From the NCBI GenBank assembly GCA_029959085.1, contig JARWIR010000005.1, positions 33,907,350 through 33,971,349 on the forward strand: a DNA stretch of 64,000 bases. The letters run 5' to 3'. The notes beneath the pieces are model-generated. The model did not search any database. It worked only from the letters and a program-made list of their open reading frames with translations, and was not told where the DNA came from. Every line of letters begins with the position of its first letter. Positions within the stretch are counted from its first letter, which is position 1. Origin of the DNA: Nemophila menziesii. Taxonomy: Eukaryota; Streptophyta; Magnoliopsida; Boraginales; Hydrophyllaceae. The translations under genes and the position numbers were made by a program. Below, one piece after another: positions 11,877 through 23,751 of the stretch.

Positions 11877-13719
11877 TGATGTCTCCCCATTTGTGATGAT
11901 TTAAATTAAGTGGAGACATCATTTTTAGTGTTTTAGAAGTCTAAATACTCGATTTTCACATGTATTAGTGCACTTTCCTATTTCTAGTTTTGATTTAACG
12001 ATTTATTGTTTTCAGAGCATATTGGGTTTAATTATTTATTTAGTGTGAAGCTTTAAAGATATATATGGAGATTAATTATATGTCAAGTCAATTTTAAGAG
12101 ATAAAGGAAAGAAGATATACATGGAAATTGGAGAAAAGAAAGGAAAAGCTAGGATATGGAAATATAAAGTTGTCAAATAAATTTGAATTCCAGCACCCAC
12201 GACCACGAAAGGGCTCATAACTCAAGGTTGGATAGGAATTTGGAAGAAGATCTGAAGCAAAGTTAAAGAGCTTTCCGAGATGATCAGTTTCGACTACTGG
12301 AACACATCAAACAGATAAGTATTGAAGCAGTTATGACCAAAACAAAACAGTTTCAGATTATTACCTTTTCTATATTTTAGGGTTACGAATTTGAGTTGGG
12401 CTTGGAGTCCAAGTTACTTGTCTTCCACTCAAAGAAAACGAATTAGGTCTTCTAAACACCTATAAATACACCCTTATAACTCTTGTAAATCATCCTTGCC
12501 TCCCATTAATTATTTGTGAGGTTTTATATCATTAGAGTTATTGTAGAGAGCAAGATGAAGTCTTTTATTCAATCTTTTAGTTTATTTCCTTCAGGTATAA
12601 ACTAATTTTCCAATAGCTTGGGCTTTGCATCATGTATAATCTATGAATTCTATTTTCTTTCTATCTAAGTTTCTTTGGGAATTATATGTTTTAATTTAAT
12701 ATTAGCTGCTTACCCATATATTTGTTTATGTGTTTTGAATTATTTCCTGTCCTAAACCTGATCACTTTAGGCTTTCTTAATAGTAGTTAGATGGTCGCCC
12801 GGAAGGGATGTCTAATTATTGAAACACCACATAACGTCTAGTGTCCGATATTGGTCTTGACAACACCGATTCTAACTAGATAGTCATTAGGGTATGTTTT
12901 AATCACCATATCACCAATTGAAGGAATTGTATTTCTTAGGGCCTTGGTAGCACTTGATAACCCTAAGTTTGGATTGCCTCGTGCTTGTGTCGTAGCCCCC
13001 TAAGTCGCTCTCAAGGTCTAAGGTAATTGTTATCTCCAGTGAGTTATTTTGATTCAAAAAAGTAAAAAGGAGAAAGAACATAAAGAAATGCAGAAAAGAA
13101 AATAAATGAAACACCTGTTACTGATCGAGGCTAGGATTGGATCCTATGTCTTTAAGGTTTATTAGCCACGCACTGGTGTCTTATGTTTTTGTTTGGCTTC
13201 AACCTCCAGGATACAACGATCAACACTGCAAATATCAGACATTTGAAAATCTGCAGAAACTTTGAACTTTCAATGGTGTTTTATCTCTCTTGCTTTTATG
13301 TAATTTGTTTGCAAAAAACATAATGAATAAAAAATAGTTTTGGCCATGTATTTATAGTTGTAGAAGCACCTGTTTAAATTTGACCTGCAACGTTTCAGAC
13401 ATGGAAGATGACGTTTGAGGAAGAAGATGTTTCAGGAAAATCAGAACGTTACAATTCAAAATTAAAATGATAGCCCAAGCCGTTTTAATTTTACAAAAGT
13501 ATAGTCCAAACCAAGCCAAACCCAAGCCCAAAAGTGAGTGCCCCTAAGGGCCCAATTCTTAAGTGCTAAGAACTTTATATTGAGTGACTATTTTTTTAAT
13601 AGTTCATATAAATTCTTCCTATACCTCAAATTTAACACTCAATTTCTCATTCACCTTTCATTTGTTTTACGCAAGTGAATACGTAAAATTCATTACCGAA
13701 GTAACATTCATTTTTGTCT
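11877..13719 (+). repeat. RE1 3' LTR, truncated
   Basis: It starts TGATGTCTCCCC with a perfect 9-base inverted repeat (GATGTCTCC at 11878-11886, GGAGACATC at 11912-11920). It matches the 5' LTR up to the position equivalent to about 4797 and then jumps into gag sequence equivalent to 5573. About 490 bp of LTR, the primer site and the gag start are therefore missing. Confidence 0.8.
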
Positions 13720-13720
13720 G

Positions 13721-14156
13721 TTAGGACATATACCACCACCACCGGTAGGAGATAACAGAAATAACAATAATAACTAGAATAGAATTGAGCAAGACCTCCC
13801 AGGCTTGGGAGCACCGTTTCATATTCAACCATTAGGTTATCGTCCTCCAGAGATCCAAAATATCAAATTTAGGCACGATCCGGGCATGCTCAGTCAATTT
13901 CAGAGTTTTGGACTCTATAGTGGTGCAGCAGTTCAAGATCCGGTAAGAGCGATTCAGAAGTTCATGCAGATTTGTGATGCCTATGTTACTCCAGGCATTA
14001 CACGCGAGCAACTGTATTGTCACATGTTTTCGTTCTTCCTGACTGGTAAAGCTGGTGAGTGGCTAGATAGGCAACCACCATGTACTATAAATACATGGGC
14101 ATAATTTCAAGCCACATTCTTTAACTGTTTTTATCCGAAGAGTATGCGACTCAAAG
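13721..14156 (+). pseudogene. second RE1-type gag fragment
   Basis: It encodes LGAPFHIQPLGYRPPEIQN and [20 protein letters not shown], nearly the same as the gag at 5570-6000, with stops near 13773 and 14101. It is fused to the truncated LTR on its left. On its right it leaves gag at about 14156 within ACTCAAAGAG and continues into unrelated post-pol sequence. It therefore belongs to a second, mostly deleted copy that shared the LTR. Confidence 0.8.
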
Positions 14157-14430
14157 AGAAATCAATGGGTTGAGAACATTCTACAACCTCCACCTTCACC
14201 TCAATTTTCCGAATTTAATAGAACACTTAATGAATTCATGCACCAAGGTGAATAGCGGAAGGAAAGAGAGGGAAATGAGGCCGCATGGAAAGAAATAAAA
14301 ATTTCTATTGACCAACTTACAATTATTCAAATGGCCATGAGCAAATCTAATCAAGATTTCATCTGTTGGTGAGATGAAAGAGATCGATCGGAAGAAGTAG
14401 TTGAGGAGGAGGTGTTGAAATAAAATATTG
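14157..14430 (+). pseudogene. post-pol coiled-coil fragment
   Basis: The plus-strand reading begins NILQPPPSPQFSEFNRTLNE and continues with a charged, coiled-coil-like stretch (AAWKEIKISIDQLTIIQMAM), with stops. It resembles the C-terminal end of third-ORF proteins of Athila elements in character only. It is joined directly to the gag fragment by a deletion. Confidence 0.4.
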
Positions 14431-14840
14431 ATCAATTGGATTCGTAATAGGACTAAATTCCTCTTCAAAATCCTTCTTATAACTCCGCCTACCGGCGTCG
14501 TGCGATGCACTAGAATGACCTGCGGTTTACCGCACGGGAACTTTGTTGGACCCGTGCCACGGTATGGGCTAGTAGGTCTCGACGAAGACCTTGATTTTTC
14601 ATACCGTTGTGACGGTCTTGGGATGGTGTGGTGCACCGGACGAGTCATGCGGTGTACATCACAGATCTTCTATTGGGGACCGTCGCCACAGTCTGGCGCG
14701 AATGACGATACGCTCTTTTGTTCTAGACCATTTTGCTGAACCGTGCCACGATTTTCTTCATTGCGGTGCACCAGAGCTCTTATGCGGTGTACCACATGAG
14801 TGTCCTGGTTTTTGCCAATTTTTCGTGATTTTCTCCCTAT
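14430..14840. repeat. GC-rich block of an Athila-like remnant
   Basis: It is rich in words such as GGTGCACCG, CCGCAC and GTGCCACGG in both orientations, much like the RE3 block at 34940-35340. The open frames here are by-products of composition. Since minus-strand element sequence follows, the block probably belongs to that element. Confidence 0.5.
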
Positions 14841-15040
14841 CTTGATTTTCTAAGTACCTACACATCAAAAACACCAATACCTTTCTCAATTTTTCAATGT
14901 CTACTAAAACAATTAATCTAAACTTAAATTTAAAACATATAAACATAAAAAAATTGCGGGTTGTCTCCCGTAAAACACTTTTGTTTAACGTCTTTCAAAG
15001 TTAGACGCGTTACCTCTATCAAGATTTCCATATATAGCCT
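14841..15040 (-). other. post-pol non-coding part of the minus-strand host element
   Basis: On the minus strand this reads a GTTAAACAAAAGTG..TACGGGAGACAACC segment that is also found in RE1 at about 8270-8300, just after the GPY/F module. It fixes the orientation of the remnant. No gene is present. Confidence 0.55.
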
Positions 15041-15835
15041 CCCCAGCAACGAGCAAGGTTATGTACGTCTACTAAACTTCGTTTAACGCCCCTCTTGGGC
15101 CCGATCTCTATTACCTTAGCTGACACAACTTCTATGACTATGAACGGTTCCATCCACAAATTTTTGTGACTTCATTGCCTATTCTCGGGTTTGCGGGCTT
15201 TCCATACGACTTCATGGTCGACCCCAAACTCACTCATTGGTCTAGTATTCATAGGATATGTGTGGATATCTTCTGGGACTCGATAATATGAAAGAGTGTG
15301 GATGAAAGGAACTGTTGGCTCCAGTCCTTAGTTTCTCACCACATACATAGAATGTCTCGGATACATTTTTAGCACGGAGGGTAACTGCTCCATCCTGGAA
15401 GTTGATGATGCCTTGACTTGTGGCTAAGAACGGCCTTCGAAGTATAATTGGAAATTGCTTATCTACATCAAGAATAACAAATCCAGTAGGGATGGTGATA
15501 TTACCTGTTTGGACATAATCGCCCTCCACTGTTCCCCATGTCTTTGTCACTAAGGTATCCGCAAATTGTAACTTCACGGGATCTTTTTCCACCTTATTAA
15601 GTCCAAGCATATCGAACACGAACTTCGGCATAAAATTTACACTCGAACCCACATCACACATTGCCTTCACTTTGAGCATACTACTAACTTGAATAAGAAG
15701 ATTAAAGCATCCTGGATCTTTGAGCTTGAGTGGTAAATCCTTCTCTATTCTTCTTGAGACTCTCAGAGTATGATACAAAGTCTGTTTTTTGGCTTCTACA
15801 CTCGCTTCTTGAGTATACATCTTCTAACCATTTGA
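15041..15835 (-). pseudogene. RE1-type protease and GPY/F remnant, minus strand
   Basis: An open reading of 192 residues at 15242-15820 encodes a protease region (LPLKLKDPGCFNLLIQ, CDVGSSVNFMP, ITIPTGFVILDV, FPIILRRPFLATSQGIINF) close to that of RE1. The GPY/F module follows, broken, at about 15041-15200. Upstream at about 15835 the sequence switches abruptly to integrase zinc-finger-region sequence of another Athila type. Both sides of the switch come from places that encode IPEKEA in related elements. Confidence 0.75.
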
Positions 15836-16301
15836 TAGCTACACACCTTGAAGAGGAATGGATCTTCCCAAAAGAATTGTTTCGCACGACGAGCTAGCCT
15901 CTTCATCTCTTTTGAATTTATCACCATGGGAAATGATCCACTCACAATAATAATTTGTATATCTACATACCAAGGGTAATATTCACACTCATCATAAGTA
16001 TATTTTCCTCACGAAATACCTCTTTGACCAACTCTGGTATTTGTGGACATTAGAGCCTTTGAGGCGATATAGGTCATCAACAACTTGATTCTCGCTCCCC
16101 TTTTGGTCTCGAATCTCTAAATAAAATTCTTGTAACAAGATTACCCACCTAATAAGACACGGCTTTGCATCTTTCTTCACTAAAAGGTACTTGATATCCG
16201 AATGGTCCGTTAAACTACAACTCTCGCTCTAAGGAGATATGAATGAAATTTATCAAACACGTATACCACGACCAACAACTCTTTCTCAGTAACGGTATCA
16301 T
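15836..16301 (-). pseudogene. host-element RNase H / integrase N-terminal part
   Basis: On the minus strand the end of the RNase H domain ([20 protein letters not shown], then [17 protein letters not shown]) is followed by the spacer [16 protein letters not shown], which precedes the integrase zinc finger. RE2 interrupts the RNase H at 16302, inside the codons for YTVTEKE. Frame changes and stops are present. Confidence 0.75.
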
Positions 16302-17882
16302 TGATGTCTCCCTTTTTGTTCTATATTTATATGCTTAGGAAACATCAAATTAGGTGAATTATGAACTAATATGATAGACTTTTAATGATTATTTGCTATA
16401 TTTTAATTTCACTCCTTGGAAATTAGTCTTTTTGGATATATTAAGCTTTTGCGCGTAATATGGTTTATTTTTAGTGAAATGTTGATAGATTTGTAATTCT
16501 AGCAAGGACGGGAATCGTGGATTAAAGTAATAGATCGTGTAAAGAAGTCAAAGGCGTGAAGAAATATTCCGTAGAGTTGATTTAGGAAACTGCAAATCTG
16601 GAAAGCTGCTGATGATTTCTGATTTTGAGCCACTTAGACGAGGATTTAGCAGTTGACTTGTGAAGAGATTAGATGCCTTATCGAGTTACGAAGAATTAGC
16701 AAGTTGAATGAGTCAATTCGAAGTTATATTGAGAAAGTTACAACTGATTTAGTGGAGGTTGTACAGCAGTTACGGGATTTAGACTTAAAGAGTGGACTTG
16801 GGCTTTTTAATATTTCATTTAATTACTTAGGTCATAGCCTAAGTCCGAATTTCACCTTATAAAAGGATCTTTTAGACTTCTATTTTTCACACAATTCATT
16901 ATTCACAAAGTCAGACAACCAGAGAAGAAGCAGAAGCATGGAAGAGAAGAAGCCAAGAGCTAGAGAAATCAACTTCTCCAATTCGCAGCCGAATCAACTC
17001 CTCAATTAGGTTTCTTATCTTTATTTATGTACAACAATTATGAATTCCTTTACTTTTAATTCCTTTGTTTTTACGATTATGAGCTAAATTCAATTGGTAC
17101 TTGAGAACGCATTTATGGGTTAAACCTCAATATGTTTCATTCTATGTTTTTGGATTTGGGATTATTTTAATTGAAATCGAATTGGGTAATTAATATTTTT
17201 TTTTTTAATTTGCTTTTATCTACTTTTATTGAAGTCGCGGATCAATATTAGGACTTAGTACTTAGGCTATTCCAGTTAGTGGCAATTGGATCACCTTGAC
17301 GGGGGTATTAGGTACGGAACTAATTAATGAATGTAGGATAGAAATTATTTGACATTGACAGGCTTAATTAATCCTATGGACAATTGGGTAATTATGATTT
17401 AATCATTCGAAGGTGGGCTATATTCACCCTGACGGGGTTTGTAGCACCTAAGAAGAGCTCCTTAGTCCACCGTGACGGGGGTAAGGAGAATTCCGAATCC
17501 CGACTAATATTATTTACCGAATTCGTCCCTTAAACAATACATGGAATGAATAGATTTAGGTGAAATCCAAGCGTTACTCAAGTACTACCTCTCATACCTT
17601 GCATCTAGCTATTTCATTTGCTTGCGTCTAGCTTAATATTTGCACTAATTTAGTCTTTTAATTTATTGTCTTAGTTATAGAAAACCAAAACAAACAATCT
17701 TAAAATCATTTACTTGCTTTTACGTGCAATTACTCACTATTTGATAAGCATTAGAGTCAACCAATCCGTCCCTGGGAACGAATCTGTTTTATCATATATA
17801 TTACTTAAGACAACGGTACACTTGCAGTTGTGGTTCTCTTTTCCTTATTTGCATTATTTTTAGAACACACAAGGGACCACCA
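16302..17882 (+). repeat. RE2 5' LTR
   Basis: It runs from TGATGTCTCCC to GGGACCACCA. A TATA-like CTTATAAAAGG lies near 16857. Repeated CCTGACGGGG-like words lie at about 17292, 17426 and 17467. Confidence 0.88.
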
Positions 17883-17888
17883 AGTTTT

Positions 17889-17906
17889 TGGCGCTGCTGC
17901 CGGGGA
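17889..17906 (+). other. RE2 primer-binding site
   Basis: TGGCGCTGCTGCCGGGGA lies six bases inside the LTR end, as in RE1 and RE3. One base differs from the RE3 site within the core (GCGCT for GCGCC). Confidence 0.8.
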
Positions 17907-18148
17907 CGGTAGCGTGTGACCCCGGTGTTTATCCTTTAGTGTTAGTTGCATTTTTATTTTTCAGTTTTACGCTTTGTTTTTTCATCTTTTTCAGGTTTTT
18001 AGGTTTGGTGTATGCGAAGGAAGCTATTTAAGGATCTTGAGACATTACCTCCTATCTTTGATAATCCTGAATCATTAGTCAGACTTGCTAACAAAAAAAG
18101 AGAGAAGAAAAAGAAGCGAAAGAGTTAGAGGAGAGATTAGCTAGAGAA

Positions 18149-19630
18149 ATGGCCGAACTTCCGATTAATAATAATGTTCTGAACAATGGCCACATTCCAC
18201 CTCCTAATCCTCCAGTTCAAGCCCAAGTAGCTGATCCATGGTTCATTAATGGTCCAGAACAAGAATCGTTCTGTGCTCCTCCTCTTGGGATTGGCACATC
18301 CGTTATAAATGTTCCGAGATTCCGTCCAGATTCGGGTATGTTAGCTCAATTTCAGAATTTCGGAAATTTTCGCGGCAAGCCCGGAGAAGATCCAATTCGC
18401 ACGGTACAAAAGTTTATGCAAATATTCGATTCTTACATCACTCAAGGAGTAACAAAAGAGAAATTGTATTTTGCTACATTCTGATTTTCTGTAATAGATG
18501 GAGAGAGTGATTGACATGATTCGCAAGAACCTGGAAAGATTACGAACTGAGAACAATTACAGACAGCGTTTTTTGACAGATATTACCCAACCAATATGAG
18601 GTTAGATGCTCAACTTGAATTAACACATTTCCAACAAGAATATGATGAAGCTTTGGGTAGAAGTTGGTCGAGATTTCAGCTTTATTTGCGAAGAGTCCCT
18701 GATCATGGCCTTTCGGAATAACAACAAATGAAAATCTTTTACAAAGGCCTTGATGGACAATCGAGAAAGGATTTAGATTCGTTATGTGGTGGTGGATTTT
18801 TACAGGTTCTGCCTATTCACGCGAAGATCATCTTGGATAGAACGGTAAATAATGAAGTGGGTTGGAATACTATGAGAACACCTGTTAAAGGGGGAGTTAA
18901 TAACATAAATATTTGAAGAAAAGTTCACCTCCTTAGAGAACAAATTTCAAACCACATTGGAACAACAATTGAAACAACTTACGTTAGCTGTGAAAGAAGG
19001 TTTATTGAGTAAAAGGGTTGAAGTGAATGCTACGCAAGAAGTTTATGGGCGTTCTTATTGTGGTGTGAATGATCATGAATGGGATACTTGTCAGAATAAT
19101 CAAGAGTCCGTGATGTTTGTTTCAAACAGAGGTAACTACAATTTGAGTGGTCAAGGATATCAACAAAACAGAAACCATCGTGGGTTTCAGTATTCAAATC
19201 CTAATGGGGCAGCAAATAAGACATACGCGTATCAACCGCGTCCCCAAGATAACACGTATCAACCTAGATCACAAAATAACTATCAGGGAGGTAAAAATTA
19301 TGGAAATCATATTCAAAGGCAGCCTCCTCAAAATAGTTATAATGATACAATGAATCAAAAAGCCTTACCTACTCAACCTCAAGAAGGAACAGAAGATCTT
19401 CGTCAAACTGTAGAAAGATTAATGGCACTTCAGGAACAGTCTATTTAGAGCCAGCAAGCTAGTGAAGCTGCACTTAAATTATTGAGGAATCAAGTATCTC
19501 AAATGGAAAAGCCGTTAAATCAGCGTCCACAAGGACAGTTACCCAGCGATACTGAACTTTTACCCAATACGAAGATTGTAATGCTATCTCACTCAGAAGT
19601 GGTAAGAATCTCCCTCCACCTCCTTTTCCA
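18149..19630 (+). pseudogene. RE2 gag (broken)
   Basis: The frame starts MAELPINNNVLNNGHIPPPN at 18149. The gag domain ([40 protein letters not shown]) extends to about 18900. The zinc-knuckle place at about 19050-19092 reads RSYCGVNDHEWDTC, where the first cysteine has become arginine. A repeat-rich Gln/Asn/Tyr tail follows ([20 protein letters not shown]). Stops near 18482, 18511, 18550 and 18720 and a frameshift near 18910 disable it. It is closely related to RE3 Gag. Confidence 0.85.
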
Positions 19631-19633
19631 GTT

Positions 19634-20851
19634 TTGAAAGAAAAAGAAGTTATCAGAAAAGAAAAATCAGTTGAGGATGTGGTAGAGAAAGATAGTGAAG
19701 TTGAGGTAGAAGAAGTGGAGAAGAGTACAGAAATTCCCAAAAAGAAAGATGTTGTAGAAACCCGTCCTCCTCCACCTTTTCCATCTAGAGTATATAAAAA
19801 AGGAGATATGGCCGAATATCAAAGATTCTTAAACAGGGTAAGAGGTCTTAATATTAACATACCGTTGTTAGAAGCTATTAAAGATATACCAAAGTATGTG
19901 AAGTTCTTGAAACGAGCCCTCACCAACAAAAGACCATATTGTGATAATGAGATGATAGGACTTCCAAAAGAATGTAGCGCGATTTGTCATAGTAAGTAAC
20001 CTCCTAAGCTACTTGATCCTGGAAGTTTTACTATTCCTATTTCTATTGGTAATGAGTGGAAAGGAAAAGCTTTGTGTGATATAGGTGCGAGTATTAATCT
20101 CATGCCTAGATCAATATATGAGAAGTTGAAGATAGGTAATGCGAAACAGACCTCTATGGTCCTACAGATGGCTAATAGATCCCTCGTACATCCTGAGGGA
20201 CGAATAGAAGATGTCCTCGTCAAGGCAGGTATGTTAATTTTTCCCGTTTATTTTGTTATACTTGACTACGACGCGGATAGGAATGTCCCCATAATTTTGG
20301 GAAGACCATTCCTAGCCACGGGGCGTAGTCTTATTGATGTAGAGAACGGAGAAATGATTATGCGTATCCAAGACGAAGAGGTGAAGTTTACCGTGTTTAG
20401 GCCAATGAAGTTTCCGGATTCCAAGGAGGATTGCTTTCGTTTAGGTTTACTTGGACAGATAGAAAAAGAGCCAACTAAGGTTGTGGAGACCTTGGGAATG
20501 GAGGAAAGAGAGCTAAGAAAGAAACCACCAATTAAAGTTCCTCCAAATCCTAAGGAAAGTCCACACCTTGATCATGCAAAGAAGAAAAACAAAGCGCGTG
20601 CCATGAAGGTTCCAAAAGAACCTAAGAAAGAAAGAAAGAAAAAGGAATTCAGAGTGGGCCAAGAAGTCGCAATGAAAAAGCCTAACCCTTCTCCGAAGGA
20701 ACGAGAATCCAAGAGCTCTTGGCTAGGACCATTCATGGCTACAAAGTTTACCTCGGATAAACTAGTTGAAATCAAAGCCAAAGGATGCAAATTTCGAATA
20801 ACAAATGTTGATAACCTCACTCACTGCTGGGAAGGGTATGTTAAGGAATGA
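19634..20851 (+). pseudogene. RE2 protease joined to GPY/F module
   Basis: The reading runs from 19634 with a single stop at 19998. It carries an acidic linker, then [20 protein letters not shown], the protease core [13 protein letters not shown] and [17 protein letters not shown]. At about residue 260 it passes through a Lys/Pro-rich linker to SSWLGPFMATKFTSDKLVEI and ends THCWEGYVKE. The last 60 residues look like an integrase GPY/F domain, with RT, RNase H and the catalytic integrase missing between. The same join occurs in RE1, and the module ends in the same LxHCWxGY form. Confidence 0.78.
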
Positions 20852-21089
20852 TGCATTAGGTAACCCGTCGATCTTAACGACGTTAAAAAAATCCATTTCA
20901 ATTGTATATCAGTTTATCGCTTTCATGTCTTTTAAATTCTTAGTGTGAATTAGACTAATAGTATTATTTAGTGTTTAATTTTTAAGAGATGAGAAGGGTG
21001 TAGTGTTTTTGATGATTTGCAAGTGTTAATAATTGAGTTTGGGGGTGCAAGGGTATAAGAAACGATTGATGTAGCACCATCCTGATGCA

Positions 21090-21710
21090 AATAATATGAT
21101 GTTGAACAGACGCTAAACGGGTTCCCATTTGTCTCTAACTGGGTTCCCGGTTATGGAGCTGTAACTCGGTTATCAGCAACTTCGGAAGATCATAACTTGA
21201 TGCTCGGAAGTCGAAATTAACTTTTCTTGAGCCTAAACCGCATAACTTTTCGAGCTCTATCCAATGGTGAAGTCAAAAAGTTCGCATGAATAGCTAAAAG
21301 TTTCTGACATGTGCGTAAAGGGAGACGCAATTCGTGGTGCGAAATGAAGAAAAACAGAATTTTGAGAAAAAAATGGTAACTCCAATAGAAAATCTGAGTA
21401 GTCCAATGGATCGGGAGCGCAATTTCCAATAAAAATGAGTATAAGATTCGCAATAATCCGAGGTGTAGGCAAGGAGAAATCGTAAAAACAAAATGGGAAT
21501 TTTCTTCGCGAATACGCAACACCTTGCGTCCAGCGAGTTGGCAATTCGCGCGCGAATAGCCAAACTGTTCGTCACTAGTCGGGAACCCGTTCGCAAAAGC
21601 CAACACTCTGACCCTTGCATAGGCAAAGACGCAAGGATGTTGCGTCTAGAAAAAAAAACCTGACCGGGTACCCGGTTAGCACGAACGGGCGCCCGGTTAT
21701 CTTCGGCGAA
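21090..21710 (+). repeat. GC-rich block of RE2
   Basis: Words such as GGGTTCCCGG, CGGGAACCCG and CGGGCGCCCGG recur in both orientations, spread over about 600 bp. Position matches the blocks of RE1 and RE3. Minus-strand open frames here (21217-21626) are by-products. Confidence 0.55.
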
Positions 21711-22105
21711 AATTTACCTAAACCTTACAAAAACCATATCTTTTCCTTTTCTTTTGCCTCCCACATATTAAACACCATTGATGACGAACCAAAGCTCCAA
21801 AAACACTCAAATTCCATCATTAAAACACCAAAAATACCACCAATCCACCTTTTTAAACATCATCCAAACACACCATCATATCATAAATCTCACAAAATAC
21901 CAAAGAATTTACACTTTAATCCGAATTTTTCTTTCACCAAAACTTAAAATGTAACCATTACACCTTTCCCAAACCTTGAAATATCTATGACCCGGCTCTT
22001 AACAATCCATAATTCATATCCATAAACCTTCAAGAACACTAGAATCATAACTTTCATCCAAAACTCTTGAGAGTTCTTGAAGCTTTGAGTTTGCGGTCAT
22101 CAAAG

Positions 22106-22207
22106 ATGACCATGAAGGTTGGAAAAGGTACAAAGAACATGATGAAGAAAGAAAATTTGGTATTGAGGGAAGATTTTCGTAGAGGAGATAATGATTTAGA
22201 GAGCTAG
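22106..22207 (+). pseudogene. RE2 third-ORF remnant
   Basis: MTMKVGKGTKNMMKKENLVL starts 33 codons ending in a stop at 22207. It follows a G-poor leader, as in RE1 and RE3, whose third ORFs start MTKRTE and MTNRTD. The rest of the protein is lost. Confidence 0.4.
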
Positions 22208-22405
22208 GAATAGATGAAAATGTGGGAAATTTGACGAAAAGTTCGAGGTGATGAAGAACACTATATGATCTTTACAACTTGATGAAGAAGAATTCAAAAC
22301 CTCAACCTAGACGCAACAATGGTAACCAGCCTAGCGCTGGTTAAGATACATTTTCTATCCTTTTCGCGTTTAGTGTAGTTTAGTTTATTTGATTTGCGTC
22401 TTTTC

Positions 22406-22425
22406 GAGTCATGGGGACACGACTC
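22406..22425 (+). other. hairpin with GGGA loop (RE2)
   Basis: The arms GAGTCATG and CACGACTC enclose GGGA, with one A-C mismatch. The RE3 and RE1 counterparts pair fully if U-G pairs are allowed. Confidence 0.55.
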
Positions 22426-23715
22426 ATTTTGAGTTTGGGGTGGGGTTCGTTGCCTCATCCCAGTTTTTATGTGTTATGTGTTTTTAAACTACTTTCAATA
22501 AAATAATTAGGAGTTGCGTTTGACTATAGAAGTTCTTAAATGTCCCTTTTAAGCATACTTTTGATAAATCTATGATAGTAAATAGTTGACTTTAGGGAAT
22601 AATATAAAACGCGCTTTAATTGCATGCAAACATAGATAATGGATAGGAAAAATTAATAAACAATGCAAAAGAAGTAAGCTTGTACTTAAGGAAAATGTTT
22701 GATTTGTAGAACGTGAGATCTAAATTACTAGAGAACCCACTTAGATATGAACTAGAGACGAACCATGTAACTAGGAAAATGATAGGGGCAGTTCTTTGTT
22801 AAGCCATTTGCGACCTTTTTAGCCTTCTATCCCTTATATTAATTTTATCCGTCTTAGCCCAATTTTGAGCCTTAAGCCTTTCTTTTGTCGCTACAATATA
22901 AGCCCATATCCCCTTAGATTAGTAGGCATGACCATATGATCTGCACTTGAATCACGATCCCGAGACTTGTCTTGAGCTCGAGTTTGGGGTGGTGGGTCCA
23001 TTTATGGGAAACTTCATTGGGTGGGAACTTATGTGTTTGTATTGAGGCACAAAAATTCATATGATATTATTATTTGTAACCCTTTTCCGGGATTGAAAAG
23101 AAAAGAAAAAAAGAAAAAAAAAGTTGAAAAAAAAGAAATGAAAAAGAAAAATAAAAAGAAAGAAAGAATAAAATAAACCAACAAAGTGGAAAGTTTCTGA
23201 AAATCATCTTATTATGTATTGGGTTGACATGGGGACGCTACATTAGCGCGTCAAATGGGTTGAGTGGGAATATTATATGAGTGTAAACTCAAGCTCGTGG
23301 ACAGTTGTTGATGGTAAGTGAGGAGAGAGCCAAAAGCTCACTTCAAATTTACCAAATTTGATATCACACCGTCTCTAAGCCTATGCTAAAACCATAAAGA
23401 CCTCGTGATTCCTAGGTACATAGTGAGTTTGTAATTCGGCTAATAGGGAGTCTGCTAAGAGGAGCGTTCAAAGCGAGTGAGGATCAATGAACACCTTATA
23501 GCCATCATACTGAGATAAGTACAAGTGTAATCTTCTAGCATTGCGAATTAATTTTATGATTGATATTATTTGTGTTTGATTTTTGCATGATTAGTGTATG
23601 TGTATATTAATTTCTAATGTTTACTATATGAGGTTTGTTTAAAGTGTTGCTTTGGGTTTGTTTGCTAGAATCTATGTTCTCTGCAATTCACCTTAAGACC
23701 ATACTTTTTATTTTA

Positions 23716-23734
23716 CTTTGTCGGGACGACAAAG
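23716..23734 (+). other. hairpin before the polypurine tract (RE2)
   Basis: CTTTGTCG-GGA-CGACAAAG is a perfect 8-bp stem with a 3-base loop, 17 bases before the LTR. Confidence 0.6.
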
Positions 23735-23751
23735 GTTTGAGTTTGGGGTCT

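Larger units (their letters stand above)
2953..13719 (+). mobile_element. RE1: trimmed Athila-like LTR retrotransposon
   Basis: Two related LTRs start at 2953 and 11877. Between them lie a primer-binding site, a broken gag, a protease region joined directly to an integrase C-terminal GPY/F-like module, a GC-rich block, a third ORF of the kind found after pol in Athila elements, and a long conserved 3' non-coding part ending in a purine tract. Reverse transcriptase, RNase H and the integrase core are absent, so it would have depended on enzymes from another element. The 3' LTR lacks its last part and runs straight into a second gag, so no target duplication can be read on that side. Confidence 0.85.
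22208..23751 (+). other. RE2 conserved 3' non-coding region and polypurine tract
   Basis: It contains the same ordered blocks as RE3 36170-37612: hairpin 22406-22425, TGAGTTTGGGGTGGGGTTCG, a GATCCCGAGACTTGTCTTGA block near 22950, an A-rich stretch near 23100, AGGAGAGAGCCAAAAGCTCA near 23318, hairpin 23716-23734, then TTTGAGTTTGGGGTCT before the LTR. Confidence 0.7.

Noticed and set aside
21217..21626. Overlapping minus-strand frames of 95-129 codons
   Set aside because: They lie in the GC-rich block of RE2, overlap each other in different frames and have no family resemblance.
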